In this document: in pieces, positions 13,039-25,631 of the stretch
Layout: the number at the start of each line of letters is the position of its first letter
Numbering within the stretch: position 1 is the first letter of the stretch
Origin: Byssochlamys sp. IMV 00236
Lineage: Eukaryota > Ascomycota > Eurotiomycetes > Eurotiales > Thermoascaceae
Assembly: GCA_001931875.2 (NCBI GenBank)
Contig: MSJH02000810.1
Coordinates: 405,695 to 469,694 of the forward strand
Reading direction: 5' to 3'
Length of the DNA: 64,000 nt
The notes under the pieces: model-generated
What the model was told of the DNA's origin: nothing
What the model saw: the letters and a program-made list of their open reading frames with translations, nothing else
Databases searched by the model: none
Program-made: the position numbers and the translations under genes

Positions 13039-13138
13039 CTGGAATCGATTATCAGCTCACTGCGTCCGTTTCCAATTGTTTTTCGATGACCTTGGAAGAA
13101 GTCGATCAGAATCGTGGGATATAATCGAAACAACGTAC
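13039..13138 (-). other. probable 5'-UTR intron of the L15 gene
   Basis: On the minus strand a GTACGT donor (13138-13133) follows ACAAG, and a TTCCAG acceptor ends at 13039 immediately before the start codon, giving a 100-nt intron in the leader. Leader introns are common in fungal ribosomal protein genes. I found no snoRNA-like boxes in it. Beyond it, to 13455, is the L15 promoter and the 3' flank of the next gene. Confidence 0.55.
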
Positions 13139-13455
13139 CTTGTCGGCGTGGGCTTGTTGTCGGCTGTCGTCGTTGTCGCTGCTGAAAACTGAAAGTTGCG
13201 AGACAACTTTGTCGAAGTGTCGTTGTGTGTGGGACGCTAAAAATTAGGCGAGCTGCACACAACCCGCCAATCACCGCTCTAGTCACCAGTCTTCGCGGGA
13301 GTGCCGCCGAGGATTGGCTAGAAAGTATATCTACGGGAAAAGATTGATATGAGCCATGATATTCTCGAAGTGATAATTAATTATTCTAATTGATTATTCT
13401 CATATAATCCATATCAATTATTACATCCACTCCTGCTCCCTAGGATTTCCTTCCT

Positions 13456-14580
13456 CTAGTATCGTTCCCTATCCTCATTTGGCAGAACTTTGACAAGAGC
13501 CTTCATCGCCTTTTGAGCACGAGTAACAGCCTTTCCCCATCCGTAGATCTTTTTCTTTCCCCTACTATCATCACCCTTCTCTAGTTCTTCACGCCCCATC
13601 TTCAACATAGCCTGAAGGTGCACATCCTCCTCGAACACCTTATCTTTGATTCCCATGTCACCCCCAACAAGTGCAGAAGTCTGTCCCCGGCGTCCTTTCT
13701 TCCCTTTCTCATTAGAAGCCAAGCTCTTTTCTATCTGCGCTTCTGAGGCTCGTCTACCAGCGGCTATGATGCGGCGTACTTCCTCATAATCCTTTTCTAT
13801 AACGGGTCTTGGATCCTCGGGGAGTTTCAAGTTGCTTGCGTACTGGGAAAGTTTATCGTATTCATGCGCCAAGGTCTTAGAACGATCAACAAGGCTCCGT
13901 GATAGAGCATATAGCGGATGGTTCTCGGGAGTACAATCCCCAGGTAGGATATCCGTAGACAGAGAAGGTTCCACGCCGGTTGGTGCGAGGGCCGCAGCCA
14001 TGAGTTGAGCAAACTGCGAGTTGAACTCTTCATCCTCAGTTTCGCTATCGGATGTCCATAGCGTCAGTACACGCAAGATATCAAGACGGAAGTAAGGAGA
14101 GACATGCAACAGCTTCTTATAACCATCTATGATTCCAAGGAGCCTTTTCTCATCTTTCTTCACACTAGATTCGAAGCTCTCCCAGAAATCATCTTTGTTC
14201 TCAGCGGATTCCAGTATATTCTGTAACGAAGCGATCATCTCTCTATATTGACATCATTAGATATCATGATACCTGCATATATTGTGATATGACGAGGAGG
14301 ATTAGATGGGCCTTAGATCTGATTGTCAGGCTGTACCTTGCTTCTTCTGGCTGGCCTAGAGAGGCCCAGTCTGAAAGACCAGACGAAAGAGACCAGCTGT
14401 CTGCGTCGCTGGCGTCATGAGAGACATTATCACGAGATTGGTCCTGTTCTTTCTCCTTCTTTTGTTTCTTTTGACTTGATTTCGCTTTTGCTAAACAGCC
14501 CCAGTGTCAGGGACGAGTCTACCAGTCTTTAGAATGGCGGACTCACCTGGTTTAGTACGCTTTCGTGTTGATGGAGCCAT
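13456..14580 (-). CDS. unrecognised lysine-rich conserved-type protein
   Basis: Model: exons 14580-14547, 14490-14337 and 14242-13456, 324 aa. I do not recognise the family. The first 45 residues are basic (MAPSTRKRTKP, then KSSQKKQKKEKEQ), suggesting nuclear or nucleolar localisation. An acidic/Ser patch (DASDADSWSLSSGLSDW) follows, then a predicted mostly helical region (EMIASLQNILESAENKDDFWESF through RLDILRVLTLW), a central Pro/Thr-rich loop and a charged helical C-terminus with GRRASEAQIEKSL and a basic GKKGRRGQ patch. Both introns have good donors (GTGAGT, GTACAG) and acceptors, and sequence reads sensibly across them. It looks like a genuine gene, possibly nuclear RNA or ribosome related, but that is only inference from composition. 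Confidence 0.7.
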
Positions 14581-15661
14581 AATGCTAAATTAGATTATAC
14601 GCACTGTGAGAGAGACGCTTTGCCCATGGATTGAACTTAGACGATGGTGTGTCACCTCTTCGTGGCGGACAATCTCTCTGAACATCCACAGGGATCAGGT
14701 GACCATGCTGGGAAAGTCGAGTAGGAGAGGGTATAGACTAGTTAGGTATCGACCATCGCTCAGTTACTGGAAAGACAGAAAGCATATTGACATTTATTAT
14801 AAGAAAACTGGTCTAAATTTGCTATAACGATCTTTGGAGAATTAAACAGTACCGTTTCGTGTCTATCAAAATCCGTCGTCGAAGCCAGCTCTGCTTTTCT
14901 TGCCCACGCCAACGCTGAACAAAGAAAGACATGGAGCTCAAGTTATCCAGAGCAGTTGCTAAGCAGAATCACAGAAGAGACGATTTCGAGTCCCTCGAAA
15001 ACAATGGCAAACAGATAAATACAAGAGAACATAACCAACCCATAGCAGGGTGTGCCATCTATGTCTAGCTCGTCTCTAGCGGAACAGACAGACCGAACCC
15101 GATCGTAGCTGAATGCAGAGTCCCAAGGTCTCCCATTTCAGCATCGGGAGACGGTCTCTACTCTCCGCTTTTCATTCTTTTGATCGTGAGTGCACTTCCA
15201 GTGAACAAATTCCCCGTGACCCAACATGAAAAAGAAAAGAAAAGAAATTGTCCTCGATCTCGTATATTTTAGACCGTCCAACAATCTCATTCCCGACGGG
15301 AGATGGTCAGGATATAACAAAGATCGACTGACATAAAGCGCAGAAAGGGAGTAGAGAGGTAACAGTGATGACAGGAAACACAATAAGCGAAACGACCCGG
15401 TGACTTGCGGGTTATGAAAAGTCTATGGAGGTATCAAAGGAAAAGACAGGGTGTAGATCCGTCTGATCTACAAGTGACTCTTGAGAGATATCTATTTTAG
15501 TTTTATCGGGAAAGAAAAAAGAAGATCGAAACACTGAACGAGAGGGGTGTGACCGGTGAGATTATCGTACGTCTTTCTCCCAACCGACTTGAAGTTCATA
15601 TTAGTGGTGTAGATCGCTCACACTGCGTACAGCATATAGAACGGATCCAATATCGTCATCT
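14581..15661. other. intergenic
   Basis: About 1.1 kb between the lysine-rich gene start and the PSP1 gene stop. It should contain the PSP1 3' UTR. A short minus-strand frame near 14870-14905 reads like a C-terminus (KKSRAGFDDGF then stop), but I could not attach it to any gene. Confidence 0.45.
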
Positions 15662-18434
15662 TTAGGACCCGAGTGACAAGCCCTGGAATCTGTTCACCCA
15701 CTCGCTTTGAGCATGAGCTCGTTGCGCAGCGTTTGGGGCAACATTGTTCGCGGATGCGTAGTCCACCAGACCCGCATTACCAAAGGTGTTTGGTAGGTAC
15801 GATGATGTGAAAGGGTCGTTTGAAGCTTGCGCAACTGCGTCAAAGCCTATCTCAGGCTGACGAGGACTTTGACCAAATGGTGGATAAGCATCAATATAAG
15901 CGTTACGCGGTCCACCCATTGGGCTAGCGATAGCATCTCGGCTCGACTCCAGTGGGTCTCTGATATTACCCGATGAAGCCGGGGCAAGAGCGTATGATCT
16001 GTGGTCATGATGATGACGACGATCATGGGGGCCATCTTGACCGTAACCTAGCGGACTTCCCACTCCGGTAGGAGGTTGCAGGCCGGTAGTGGGGGGAGTT
16101 ACAAAGGAAGCCGGGTTAATAGCGGACATCCAGATTCTTGTTTTGTAGATCTTGAACAGATCGGTAACCAGGGAGTTGAAGTTAATATAAGAATCCGCGA
16201 AATAGTAGAAGGTGAGTTTCTTCCAGTCCCTGGAAACTAACTTTAGCAACCTTCATGGAGGAATGAACGGAATTTGCTCACATCTGAAATTCGGCATCCA
16301 GGATCTCCATGTTAAGTCTGTGCTCAGCGACCTTCTGCTGACAGACCCGCTTAGCTTTCGCTTCATTACCTTCCTTGTCACGTAAGGTAAGAATCTCATG
16401 GTTCTGTGCAAGTCTCTTGATTAACTTGGGCTTTATCTCGGTGACTTGAGATTCTTGCGCGCCGTGAGAGCCTGGAGGTCCCATCCCTCCTATGGCGCTC
16501 CTATTTCCCACTCCTGGCAGTGCCCCATTTGGGTTGACAACATTCGAAGCCCCGTCCTGTGCTCGTCTAGAAAACATCATTAACCATTTGTAGTGCTCTT
16601 CAGCATATTGTTCCTTGAGCTCGCGAGCTTTCTGCAAGGATACGTTGGCATGCTGGATGGTTCCGAGATCTGTACCACGATCTGCTTCGACAATCACAAG
16701 ATCTCCCGGCTTGACTTGGAGACCTGTGTCCTCTTGGATGTAAAAGACATCGGCACGGTGGCATTTGAATGTGACGATGAAAAGGAGCTGGTTCTGATGT
16801 GGGTGTGCTAGGTTCGGGTGCTGACGGCCGTATGCGGTCGGCATATTGTACGCCTGGTGGAGCGACGGGGGTATTTGGGCGGGGAGGGTTTCGACTCGAA
16901 GCGCTTGGTCCCGACCAGAAAAATAGGATGCTGCAAATTTTCGGGCTTGTAAATGTTCCAGTTCTAATTCACGCTCTTCAACATGATGGGTCATACGAAA
17001 ATACTGGTACTCACGGTTCTCTCCTGGGGTAGATGAAAGGGGCCCTTCAGTGTAATTCACGAATCCATCGTCTCGGTCGCCTAGGCCAGACCGAGAACCA
17101 ATGCCTGAAAGGTTGGCGTGCGACTCGCCTGCCGAACCGATTGATGCGTGTCTCGTGGGTATATCTGCAAATGAATGGCGTCGGCTTTGTGGAAGATCCG
17201 CAATGCTGCCGAAACCGAGAGAGGTCTGCCAATGGGCCTTTTTGACATTCTCCAGTGTCCGATTTTCCAGGGGAGTAAATGTAGAGAACTGCTTTTCCAG
17301 GTTAGCAGAATGCTCGGAGAACCTTCTCCTTGTATTGCTCCGGATATTGTTATAGCCCGGGATGTTGCCTAGCTCATCTAGGTCCTCCACAGCAAGATCG
17401 GATTCTTCAGGGACACTGCCGTGTATACGATGGAGGTTATGGGCACCACTGGCCATGGAAAATCCGCTGTTAGCAGATGCATTGGACATCGTGCGTTCTC
17501 TAAATCGTGATCCATCTAGCTGGCCTGCTGCTTGTCGGAGGAGTGCGTTCTCTCTCGCGAGTTGTTCGATCGTACGGGCATGATGCGAGGCGTAGTTATA
17601 ACCGCTTTCTGACTCATTTGCGCTATCTCCATCGTCATCGTCCTCACGGACACGGCCCAACATGGCGGGATCATGTCCCAACTCTCCAAGCAGGCTAGGT
17701 CGAGAGGACCGGTGCTGTAGCGCAGAGAATTGTCCAGCATTTCTACCGCGGCCGGCAGAGAAGGACGCAGTGGGTCTCACTGCTAGACCGATGGATTCTG
17801 GGTCCAACTGGCCAACAGAATAAGACTGAGAGCGGTATGTCTTCGGCGTCGGATGAAGAGGGATGGTAAACGGTATGGAGGATTCACCAGAGATGGTGCG
17901 GGTTATCGGACTGAGCAGCTCATCCGCGACGCTGCCGCTCGTATTCGGAGGAATTGACATGGTCGGGGATGGGACCATCTCTGCCAGACGCGGTGGCGGC
18001 TCCTTGCGTGACTCCGTATTCCAAATTCCAGTGCCCCATGCAAAAGTGCTCCCGCCAGCATGACCCCAAGTACTTGAAGCTGCCAAGCTGGGACTTGTGG
18101 TCGGGGCCCAGGTTTGATCGGTAGCAGGAGTCGCAGGGTTTGAAGCTGCTGAAGACAAGGAACTTCCAGTAGTCAACGAACCTTTCCTTGGGAAACCGGA
18201 GGGCACTTCGTTCAGCCATGAGGTACGTCGCACCGGCTTTGACATGGAGGCAGAAGGTACGGTCTGAGAAGACTGGTGCTCGCTCTCATCTTCAGAGGAT
18301 GCGAGCGCGTCTGAGTCAGGCGTAGAGCGACGAACCCCGGGGTTACTCTTCTCCAGTCGGAGCGACGCATTGCTAGGCACAGTTGTTACCGCAGGCCTCG
18401 AAGGCTGTGACGGGATATTAGATGGTGCTGCCAT
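15662..18434 (-). CDS. PSP1 C-terminal domain protein
   Basis: Model: exons 18434-16282 and 16229-15662, 906 aa. The C-terminal third contains the PSP1 domain: GLQVKPGDLVIVEADRG, then KRVCQQKVAEHRLNMEILDAEF, and after the intron DWKKLTFYYFADSYINF and the conserved RIWMSAINP. In yeast, Psp1 suppresses DNA polymerase alpha defects and affects stress and mRNA granules; the bacterial relatives act in sporulation signalling and RNA decay. The long N-terminus is Ser/Thr/Pro-rich and disordered, with a short helical stretch near EQLARENALLRQAAGQL. The junction across 16281-16230 restores EFQMDWKKL. A further in-frame candidate intron at 16931-17014 is open in all codons, so whether it is spliced is undecided; removing it would give 878 aa. 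Confidence 0.88.
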
Positions 18435-21400
18435 GACGCCTTGAATAGGTAAAGAGGGCGTTCGACTCCTTCAGATGTGCTTTGGTGGCTTTAATAGTTA
18501 CATGGAATTCCCGAGGAGGAACTGGACATCTGACAGCTGAGTGATGGGCTGTTGAGAGACAATGATTCTGGTAACAGACGGCGATGGGATTCGACAGCGC
18601 AACTGCACAAGCCAAGTCAGCGTGAACACCGCGTTTATCGTGTTATCCGGGAGTAGAGGGCGCATGAAGTGGAAATTGAGAAGAGTGCATTGGCTTTCGG
18701 GGCAGGACAGCAGGTGACACAGTGTAACACAGCTCGAGCGACCGTTCCTAGCCTCGAGGATGCTAATGAGCTCACGCAGACTTACCTTCAATATAATATC
18801 ACTTTATGATTAATCAGAAATGTCACAGGGGTATTATCTATTTTTTGACCGTGATTTTCGTGCGAAAAGTCCAGCCTGTTAATACGCGAGTGACGCGATC
18901 TGGAGTCAGCTCAGCTGGAACACGTAGGTCCGTCAATCATGGGAAGGCAAGATAAGCATCTCATATCGAGGCGGCCATGGAATATGGAAACGGAAAGTAA
19001 GAAAAGTACAACAGTAAAGAAACCAATATAAGGTGTGCGATGATCAAACGGGAGTACTTTGCTTTGGAGATGAGTGAATGAAGATCCAGTAAAGAAGCAA
19101 AGCAAGGGGTGAGAAGGTGAACTGGAGCGGATACAGAATGCAATCACCCCGCAATATCACATAGATGAGCTTTCCAGATGTACTCGATCAACTATCTTTC
19201 ACGGCCAAGCCATGTGTGGCAAACGCAAGTCGCTGTGCTAGCCCCACGGGGATCATGCCATAAGGAAAGGAGAGGAGCAATGCTAGGGAAAGCCTCGGCG
19301 CTCAGGACGGTTAAACTACCGTCTGAAACGCCAGCATCATCTGATGCTACTGCAGCATGTTCTTTCTTACTGGAGTCTGGTCGGATGACTGGGAAACGGA
19401 TACCAAAGCGGGACATAACGGAGCGCAACGATGCAATCTGAATAAAAAATCCGAAGCTTACCTATCGTGCTAATTATCAGAAACTCTCAATACAGCACAA
19501 ATCTGTGTGAGCGATGCGACAGTCGTCTTATCGTGATCTGTCAACGGCCGAGGCGTTAGAAGCGGGACCTGGAGCCGAAGCGCAAGCTCAAAACTAACTT
19601 CTCCAGAAACCTGTATGTTCTAACCAACGATTGTCACCTTACAATCCTTATTCTTGCGTAGAAATAGGGAAATCGTGAACCACAAATAGCAACCAGGCTC
19701 TTTGGTTCTCGGAAGCCGCGTTGAGGAAGTGCGCAGTGTCGAACTGAAGCAGGATTGCCCGAAATGCGGAATCGCTCTGGAGATCGACTTCCTTTTGTGA
19801 TATTATTCAATGTCGTCGCCACTTAGAAGTAGCTCTGTATGGTTTGTGTCTCGTCTGTGGGCTTCTTCGCCAGTCTGAAACTCTCTCGTGTGTGTGGAAG
19901 GTATGCTGCAGCACCAGGATGGTTGCGTGACCTCGGAATTAGATTCCCAGCACCGACGGGCAGACGCAGGCACGGTTTAGAAGCAGCACATTGTCTAAAC
20001 GAACTACGCCCAAGCGAGGCAGTGTCAGTTTGGTTCAGGCGATCTGGGGAACGGGTGATGTACAGAGTGAAGTTGGTCGCAATCGTCGGTGTTCCGGGGG
20101 AGAGCAACGGGGGGGGACGATGACTTAAGCTCACGACCCAAAGCGGAACCTGTATAAAGATGCGGAGGCGTTGGGGAGGCGTCGAGGAAGCGATATCCCA
20201 AGTTAACCCGTCGAGTTGACAATGTCTTTCTGGACACGAAGGGGGGTGTAGCGACGATGAAGGAATCGACGAGGTCAAGAGCCACGGGGTTGGGGCTGGA
20301 AGAAGTGGCGCCAGGCAAGTTGAAGCTGGAGATGAAGCAGTTAAGTCAGGACGCTTTCTAGCGGCAGTGAGGACGACCAGGAGCACCGTGCCCTCAGCGG
20401 CCAGGGCGTATGACAGCGAGCCAGACGACGGGCGATGGAGACGGAGACGGAAGGCGACAATGATAATAATGACTGGCCGGCCGGGGGCTCGGACTGGGTT
20501 GATGGATACTGTTGCTGCGATGGTCGGCCAGCGAGAGATGCGTTTTCTCCAGGGACCCAGCGAGCCCTTACCGAACTGGCTCAAAATGCGGAGAGGATGA
20601 TGCTTCCCATCGCGGCCTCCTCTCGCGTCCCACCAACCGCTGTGTGCGATCCTCGCGATGGCTAGGACGCTAACCCGGCCATTGCACCACACCAGAGCTT
20701 GTGCTCTTTTGCGGGGGTGGTCCCAATGGGCGCTGCTGCATATTACGACTATCTAGAGAGTCCTACTTACTACCAGTTACTCCGTAGTTACTTACTACTT
20801 ACTCCTCAACTCGATGTCGCCCTCGACCAGCAGGGAATCCAAACATGCATCCGTTACGAAGTCCTGGCTCGGCACGTCATATCGTTTCATTCACTTCCCG
20901 TCTCGACGGGGCCATCAGATTCCATTAGGACGGACATGGAAATCTGGCATGGACACTCAGTGGGGGTCTTTGCTGTGGTCCCTGATTATCCATAAGAAGC
21001 ACGAGGTAATGATGGATTAACTGCCAGGGAAGCATTGTTACAGACCCGGAATACACATAGTCACGGCAGGTACTCTTTTTTTTTCTCTAGTTCTTTATTT
21101 ATTTTTTAGTCTTTTCTTTCTTCCTTCCCTTATGCAACGGTGTCGCCCTCTTTCATACGGAGATCCGGTACATAATGTCGCTGCAAACATCAAGCAAAAC
21201 TTGCCGCATAGCCAAGCTGGTAGTTAGTTATGGTCTGGCAGATATGTATAAGCAGCATCATGGAACACCATGTGGAGGGGCCTCGTCCGGCACTTAGCAG
21301 TACCATAATACTTCAAAGCGCAAGGGGTGAGCTTCGAAATCCGGATAGGATCACCCGTCAGCCTTGCGGGGAGAGCTTCAGGAGGGGCCTTCACGAGTCC

Positions 21401-23414
21401 CGACCCCTCTTCTTCACAGTCATAATGCGCCATCCTTCCCATTCGCGACTGGATGGATCGACATTCAAAAGCTGGCTGCATGGGCCGGTTCAGAGCAAGC
21501 TGCACGAGCTCATGCTGCTAGATAGACTAGACTCCGGAGCTTCAACGTCCGCTCCGTAAGATCCGGGGCAACTTCCACGGTTCACATCACAGCATCACCA
21601 CCGCTCGCGGCGACCAGGTCATTCATCAGTCGAGCCAAGAGACCAGAAGCCCAGGCCGAAAGCTGCGATCCGCCCTGACGCATGCAGACGGACAACAGCG
21701 GCCTTGTGACCCTGTGAGGGAATCAGAATCAATACGGAAACCGACGATTGAGATGGTGGCATCCAGAGACCAACGGACCCCGCCCGCCACCACGACGGAA
21801 ACCGACGCGGGCTCTGTCTAGAGCCGTTCGAAGCACGAGCCGATTCTACTCTAGATATCTAGTCAGACGATGCTTGACTGGCTAACTACTCGACCATGGA
21901 GATGAAATCAAACGGTTTCAAGCCACCAAGGCTATCAACGGTTCTCCCATAGATAGATCTAAGATCATACATGACAATACTACTTGACATCCAATTGTCT
22001 CGGCCCTTTTTCTCGGGTCCAACTGAACGTTTCTAGGCGAGAACCTGCGACTGGGATCGCCACTGGCACTGTCTTTCTCATACGGGCAGATCCAGATTTT
22101 ACATGATTAGGTATCATCTTCGCGATATTAGAAATCCCGGTTTTTAACACCAGCATCGCATCGCACACACCTCTCCTTTCTTCTTTCTTGTCCTGTATTA
22201 CAGCAGCAAGTGATCTTGATCCCGGCCGTTCGATACGCAATGTGGGGAACGTATGGTAGTCATTCTGTGGCGTCAACGACTCGCAAGCAGATTCTGGTTG
22301 GTCACTCTCCTCATCTCATCCTAAAGCGCTCAAGGCCTGTAATGAACACTGGCAACAGATGGCTACGACCTATGGTAGGTCCCTTTGCACGATCATGCCC
22401 TGGATCAACTGATTGTATTATCAATTTCTTAGAAATTGGCCACAGTATCGCTGTGGAGCATTACCATTATGGTACAACAATATCAACCCTCAGCACCACC
22501 CGTCCTTGCTCCAGCTTTGCATCGAAACAGCTACCTGTCACTCTCCATAAGTACGAAAGCCCCAGGTGTAGATAGATACCTTCCTGCTAGATTTCAAGTC
22601 ACTCTCCATCCAACTTCCTACAAACCCTGTAAATTCCCAACAGCATGCACTACCCATCCATAACGGTTCACACGTCGCCCATTTCACATCCGCACAATAA
22701 CGTAGAAAAGGACCTAAATTGACTTTCGGAATCCCGGCAAAGCATGCGTACTCAAAAACACGAGGCCGATAACGCCTTAGTCTTGTTCCAGTAACCATCT
22801 TCGCGCGAAAGGTCGATCATGCATTACCCCAGATTTTTCTGAACCACAAGCGGTGGGCCCGACCCTAAAGCCATAAAAAAAGTAAAAATGAAAATGAAAA
22901 AAGCAAAGTGGCTATGCTTGAGAAATGAGTTCATTGCTGTCCTTCCCGTCAATCATGATCGACCGCTTCCTTTGTTCTACTACCTAACTCAAGAGTAAGC
23001 GAACTAACCTAAACCCCTCATCTCGTGACCATGTGTGTTTTTAGTGTCATCTGGTCCCCAAGACTTGAAGGTTTGTGTATACGAGACTTGTGGTTGATAG
23101 GCGAGGGAGTAATTGCCGGTTTATTGCATTTTTGATCGTTTATATTGGTCTAATTTCTAGTCATTAATCTTATAATAGGTTCAGACAATGAATGAAAAGG
23201 ACGAGAACTGTGCATGCAAGGCGTCTTCTAGGTATTGCACATTGGGAATTCAACGGAAAAGAAAGTTCTGCATGTTATACAAGAATGGATAAAGAGATCA
23301 ATCTGGTATCCCACGTGGAAAACGGCTGAACAACTAAGACTGCACCAGGCGATTCAGCCCTAGCTAGGCCTTCATGTGATCATATACGGAGACAGTTATG
23401 GGACAACATGTCTT
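18435..23414. other. 5-kb gene-poor region
   Basis: Nothing here meets the standard for a gene. The longest open frame (minus, 19823-20692) has the Pro/Ser/Arg/Thr-rich composition of translated non-coding DNA and no recognisable motif. The first few hundred bases should be the PSP1 promoter; the last few hundred should be the Nfu1 3' UTR. Short T-rich runs occur near 21078-21115. I see no inverted repeats or transposon coding sequence. Confidence 0.5.
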
Positions 23415-24540
23415 CTATGCCTCTACGGTATCCAAGCTTCCCTTTCCGATTGTTCCAGCGGTCGCCTGTTCGCCCTTCTGCTGTCGGAGCTTCTCTTCGA
23501 ACTTGGCGAACTCGTGCATAGAGATCTCTTCTTCAGGGTCCAGGACCTGCTCCACTCCTTTGACCTCTTCGATCTGTTGATAGTTAGCATATATCACACG
23601 CTTTTCCTTGCACGTCATTATCAAAGTCGCGATTGAACTTACGTAGTGCATCAGCATCGATTCAATGCCGTTCTTCAAGGTGACGGTGCTGGAGTCGCAA
23701 GTTCGACAAGCACCCCGCAACTTCAGCAGAACGAGTCCGTCGTGGAAACCGCGGAACTCGATATCTCCTCCGTCTTCCTGGATGGCCGGTCGGATTCTGG
23801 TCTCAAGGAGCTCCTTGATCATGCCGACTACTTCGTCGTCGTCCTCATTGTAGGCCAGCGAGTCTTCACCTCCTCCCTCCTGGGCGTGTTCGGCGGTCTT
23901 CTCTGTCGTGTTCACGATGCTCTCGCCGGACGTTACTGCTTCGGTGATGAGGCTGAACACCTCCGGCTTGATGTGCGCCCAGTTGGCATCGCTCTGCTTC
24001 GTGACGGTGATGAAGTCGGGACCGTAGAAGACGGACGAGACACCGTCCACATTGAGGAGTTTTGCCGCTAGAGGCGACGGGTGGGGAGGAGCAACAGTCG
24101 ATCGCGGAGAAAGGTACTCGAGGAATGGCGTAGGGAAGTTCTCTGGCAGGACCGGGTGATTAGGGAGGAATTTGAGGGCCTATTCAAAAAACCAACCTAG
24201 TCAGCACGTAGTCCCGAATTGCGGGAGATTATGGACTGGAAAAGAATTCATTCCAACTTACATCAGGGTTCGGCGTCGTCTCAGTCTGAATGAATATGGT
24301 TCTCACGGGCGACGGCGCAACCGGCTGATGATGCCGCCGCAGGTTCGGTCTCCGCCGGGTCTCTGATGCTGTGAAAGTCGGCAGGCGGGTCGCATAGTGT
24401 ACTCCCCTCGATGCCCTCAACGCAACTGTCGGCGTAGCAATATCCCAAGGCGCGGGTTCGGCCGCGGCCCTGACAACCGGTCTGGAGCAACTGAAAAGCG
24501 TCCGTCTAAGGACGTGTCTCGACGTTGTCTGCATTGACAT
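23415..24540 (-). CDS. nfu1: mitochondrial NifU-like iron-sulfur cluster scaffold, Nfu1
   Basis: Model: exons 24540-24262, 24179-23643 and 23573-23415, 324 aa. The N-terminus is rich in Arg, Ser and Ala (MSMQTTSRHVLRRTLFSCSR), a typical mitochondrial targeting sequence. The Nfu N-terminal domain follows (IFIQTETTPNPD, then LKFLPNHPVL and GVSSVFYGPDFITVTK). The NifU C-terminal domain has LLETRIRPAIQEDGGDIEFRG and the essential C-x2-C in GACRTCDSS, which holds the [4Fe-4S] cluster. Nfu1 hands clusters to late mitochondrial acceptors such as lipoate synthase and aconitase-type enzymes. The last intron rejoins LMHYIEEVKGVEQVLD. An acidic linker of about 30 residues separates the domains. All three exons keep phase 0. 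Confidence 0.95.
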
Positions 24541-25631
24541 GATATGTATAGGTTTCCGACTCGTATCAACTCTGAGCTTCGATAATTTGTCTGGGGTCGA
24601 TATTGTAGAATAGATGGTTACTTTCTAAATTACTCCTCGGAGTTGTTCGTCATTTGGCTTTTTTGATTACAAAAGCGACCCGAAAGGGAATTCGCCCCAT
24701 CTTAAGGGAACTTGACGTAATGAAGATCACGTGAATGATCTACTCTGGCCAATCACAGTGAAGGCAATACATACTCTAGTTGGCAAGCAAAAAGTAATCG
24801 CTTGACGGAGTGAATCAGAACGCTCTGGGTCTATTATTATTATAGTCTCGAGGCATATTACCTAGAATTGCACCTCGAGTCACCCAGAATCCTCAGGCAC
24901 TGATGAAAATATCTAGAAAGAGAACGCAACGATGTCCACTACTAAGTAATCACTCACCTGGTCCCCGGAAATCCACGGAACCAATCCCTCCACGAGCTCG
25001 GTTCCATAGTAAGAACCATATGGTCTCATTAGCCTCTTGGAAGAAGGGTAAGATTAACGCCCATGTGCGAACGCTAGTCAGGGATCATGGACTTGGTACC
25101 TAAAACTGGAGCTGTGCTGGAGCTAGACAGATTACAGTTTACTACTACCTTAGAGAGACATGATACTGATACTCGTTTCAAATTCCATACCGCCCATAGC
25201 TTTCTATGGTAAAAGGTTCCCGCAGGTACATGCATTTTGGATCTACGCTACGCTACGGAGAATTTCTCGTTTCAAACTTGAGTGCTAGGATCTCTTCTGA
25301 TGCGAGTTTGTGCCCTTAGTGGTGATACTATTGCTACTCGCATCACGTCACATGTTGGCGCTTTTGCGATTAGCTACGAGTCCTGAAAGCCCAATTCCCT
25401 TACTCTGATACAATCGATATCAAGGAAAAATTACGTGATCAGTTGCTGGTTTTGATGATTCCTAAATAAGACCAGCAGTCTTGAAGCACACTGAATTTGG
25501 GGGAAAGAAGAAGAAAGAAAAGGAAATACAATCCTAGATCTTTAGACCATGGCACCTGGTATTCTTTACACCCTATGCACCCCAGGTAACTGACAGAGAA
25601 TTTGCAGGCAGTCATGGCTGAAATCAGTACA
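24541..25631. other. intergenic: Nfu1 promoter and RTA1 3' flank
   Basis: About 1.1 kb with no supportable gene. The Nfu1 promoter should lie at the left edge on the minus strand. Confidence 0.5.

Noticed and set aside
14863..14920. Isolated C-terminus-like frame on the minus strand
   Set aside because: No upstream exon in a compatible phase could be found, so it is not reported as a gene.
19823..20692. 289-codon open frame on the minus strand in the gene-poor block
   Set aside because: Pro/Ser/Arg/Thr-rich composition, no domain or conserved motif, and overlapping long frames on the other strand; it looks like translated non-coding DNA.
20640..20700. tRNA-like A box on the minus strand
   Set aside because: TGGTGCAATGG resembles an A box, but no B box, anticodon arm or acceptor stem pairs with it.
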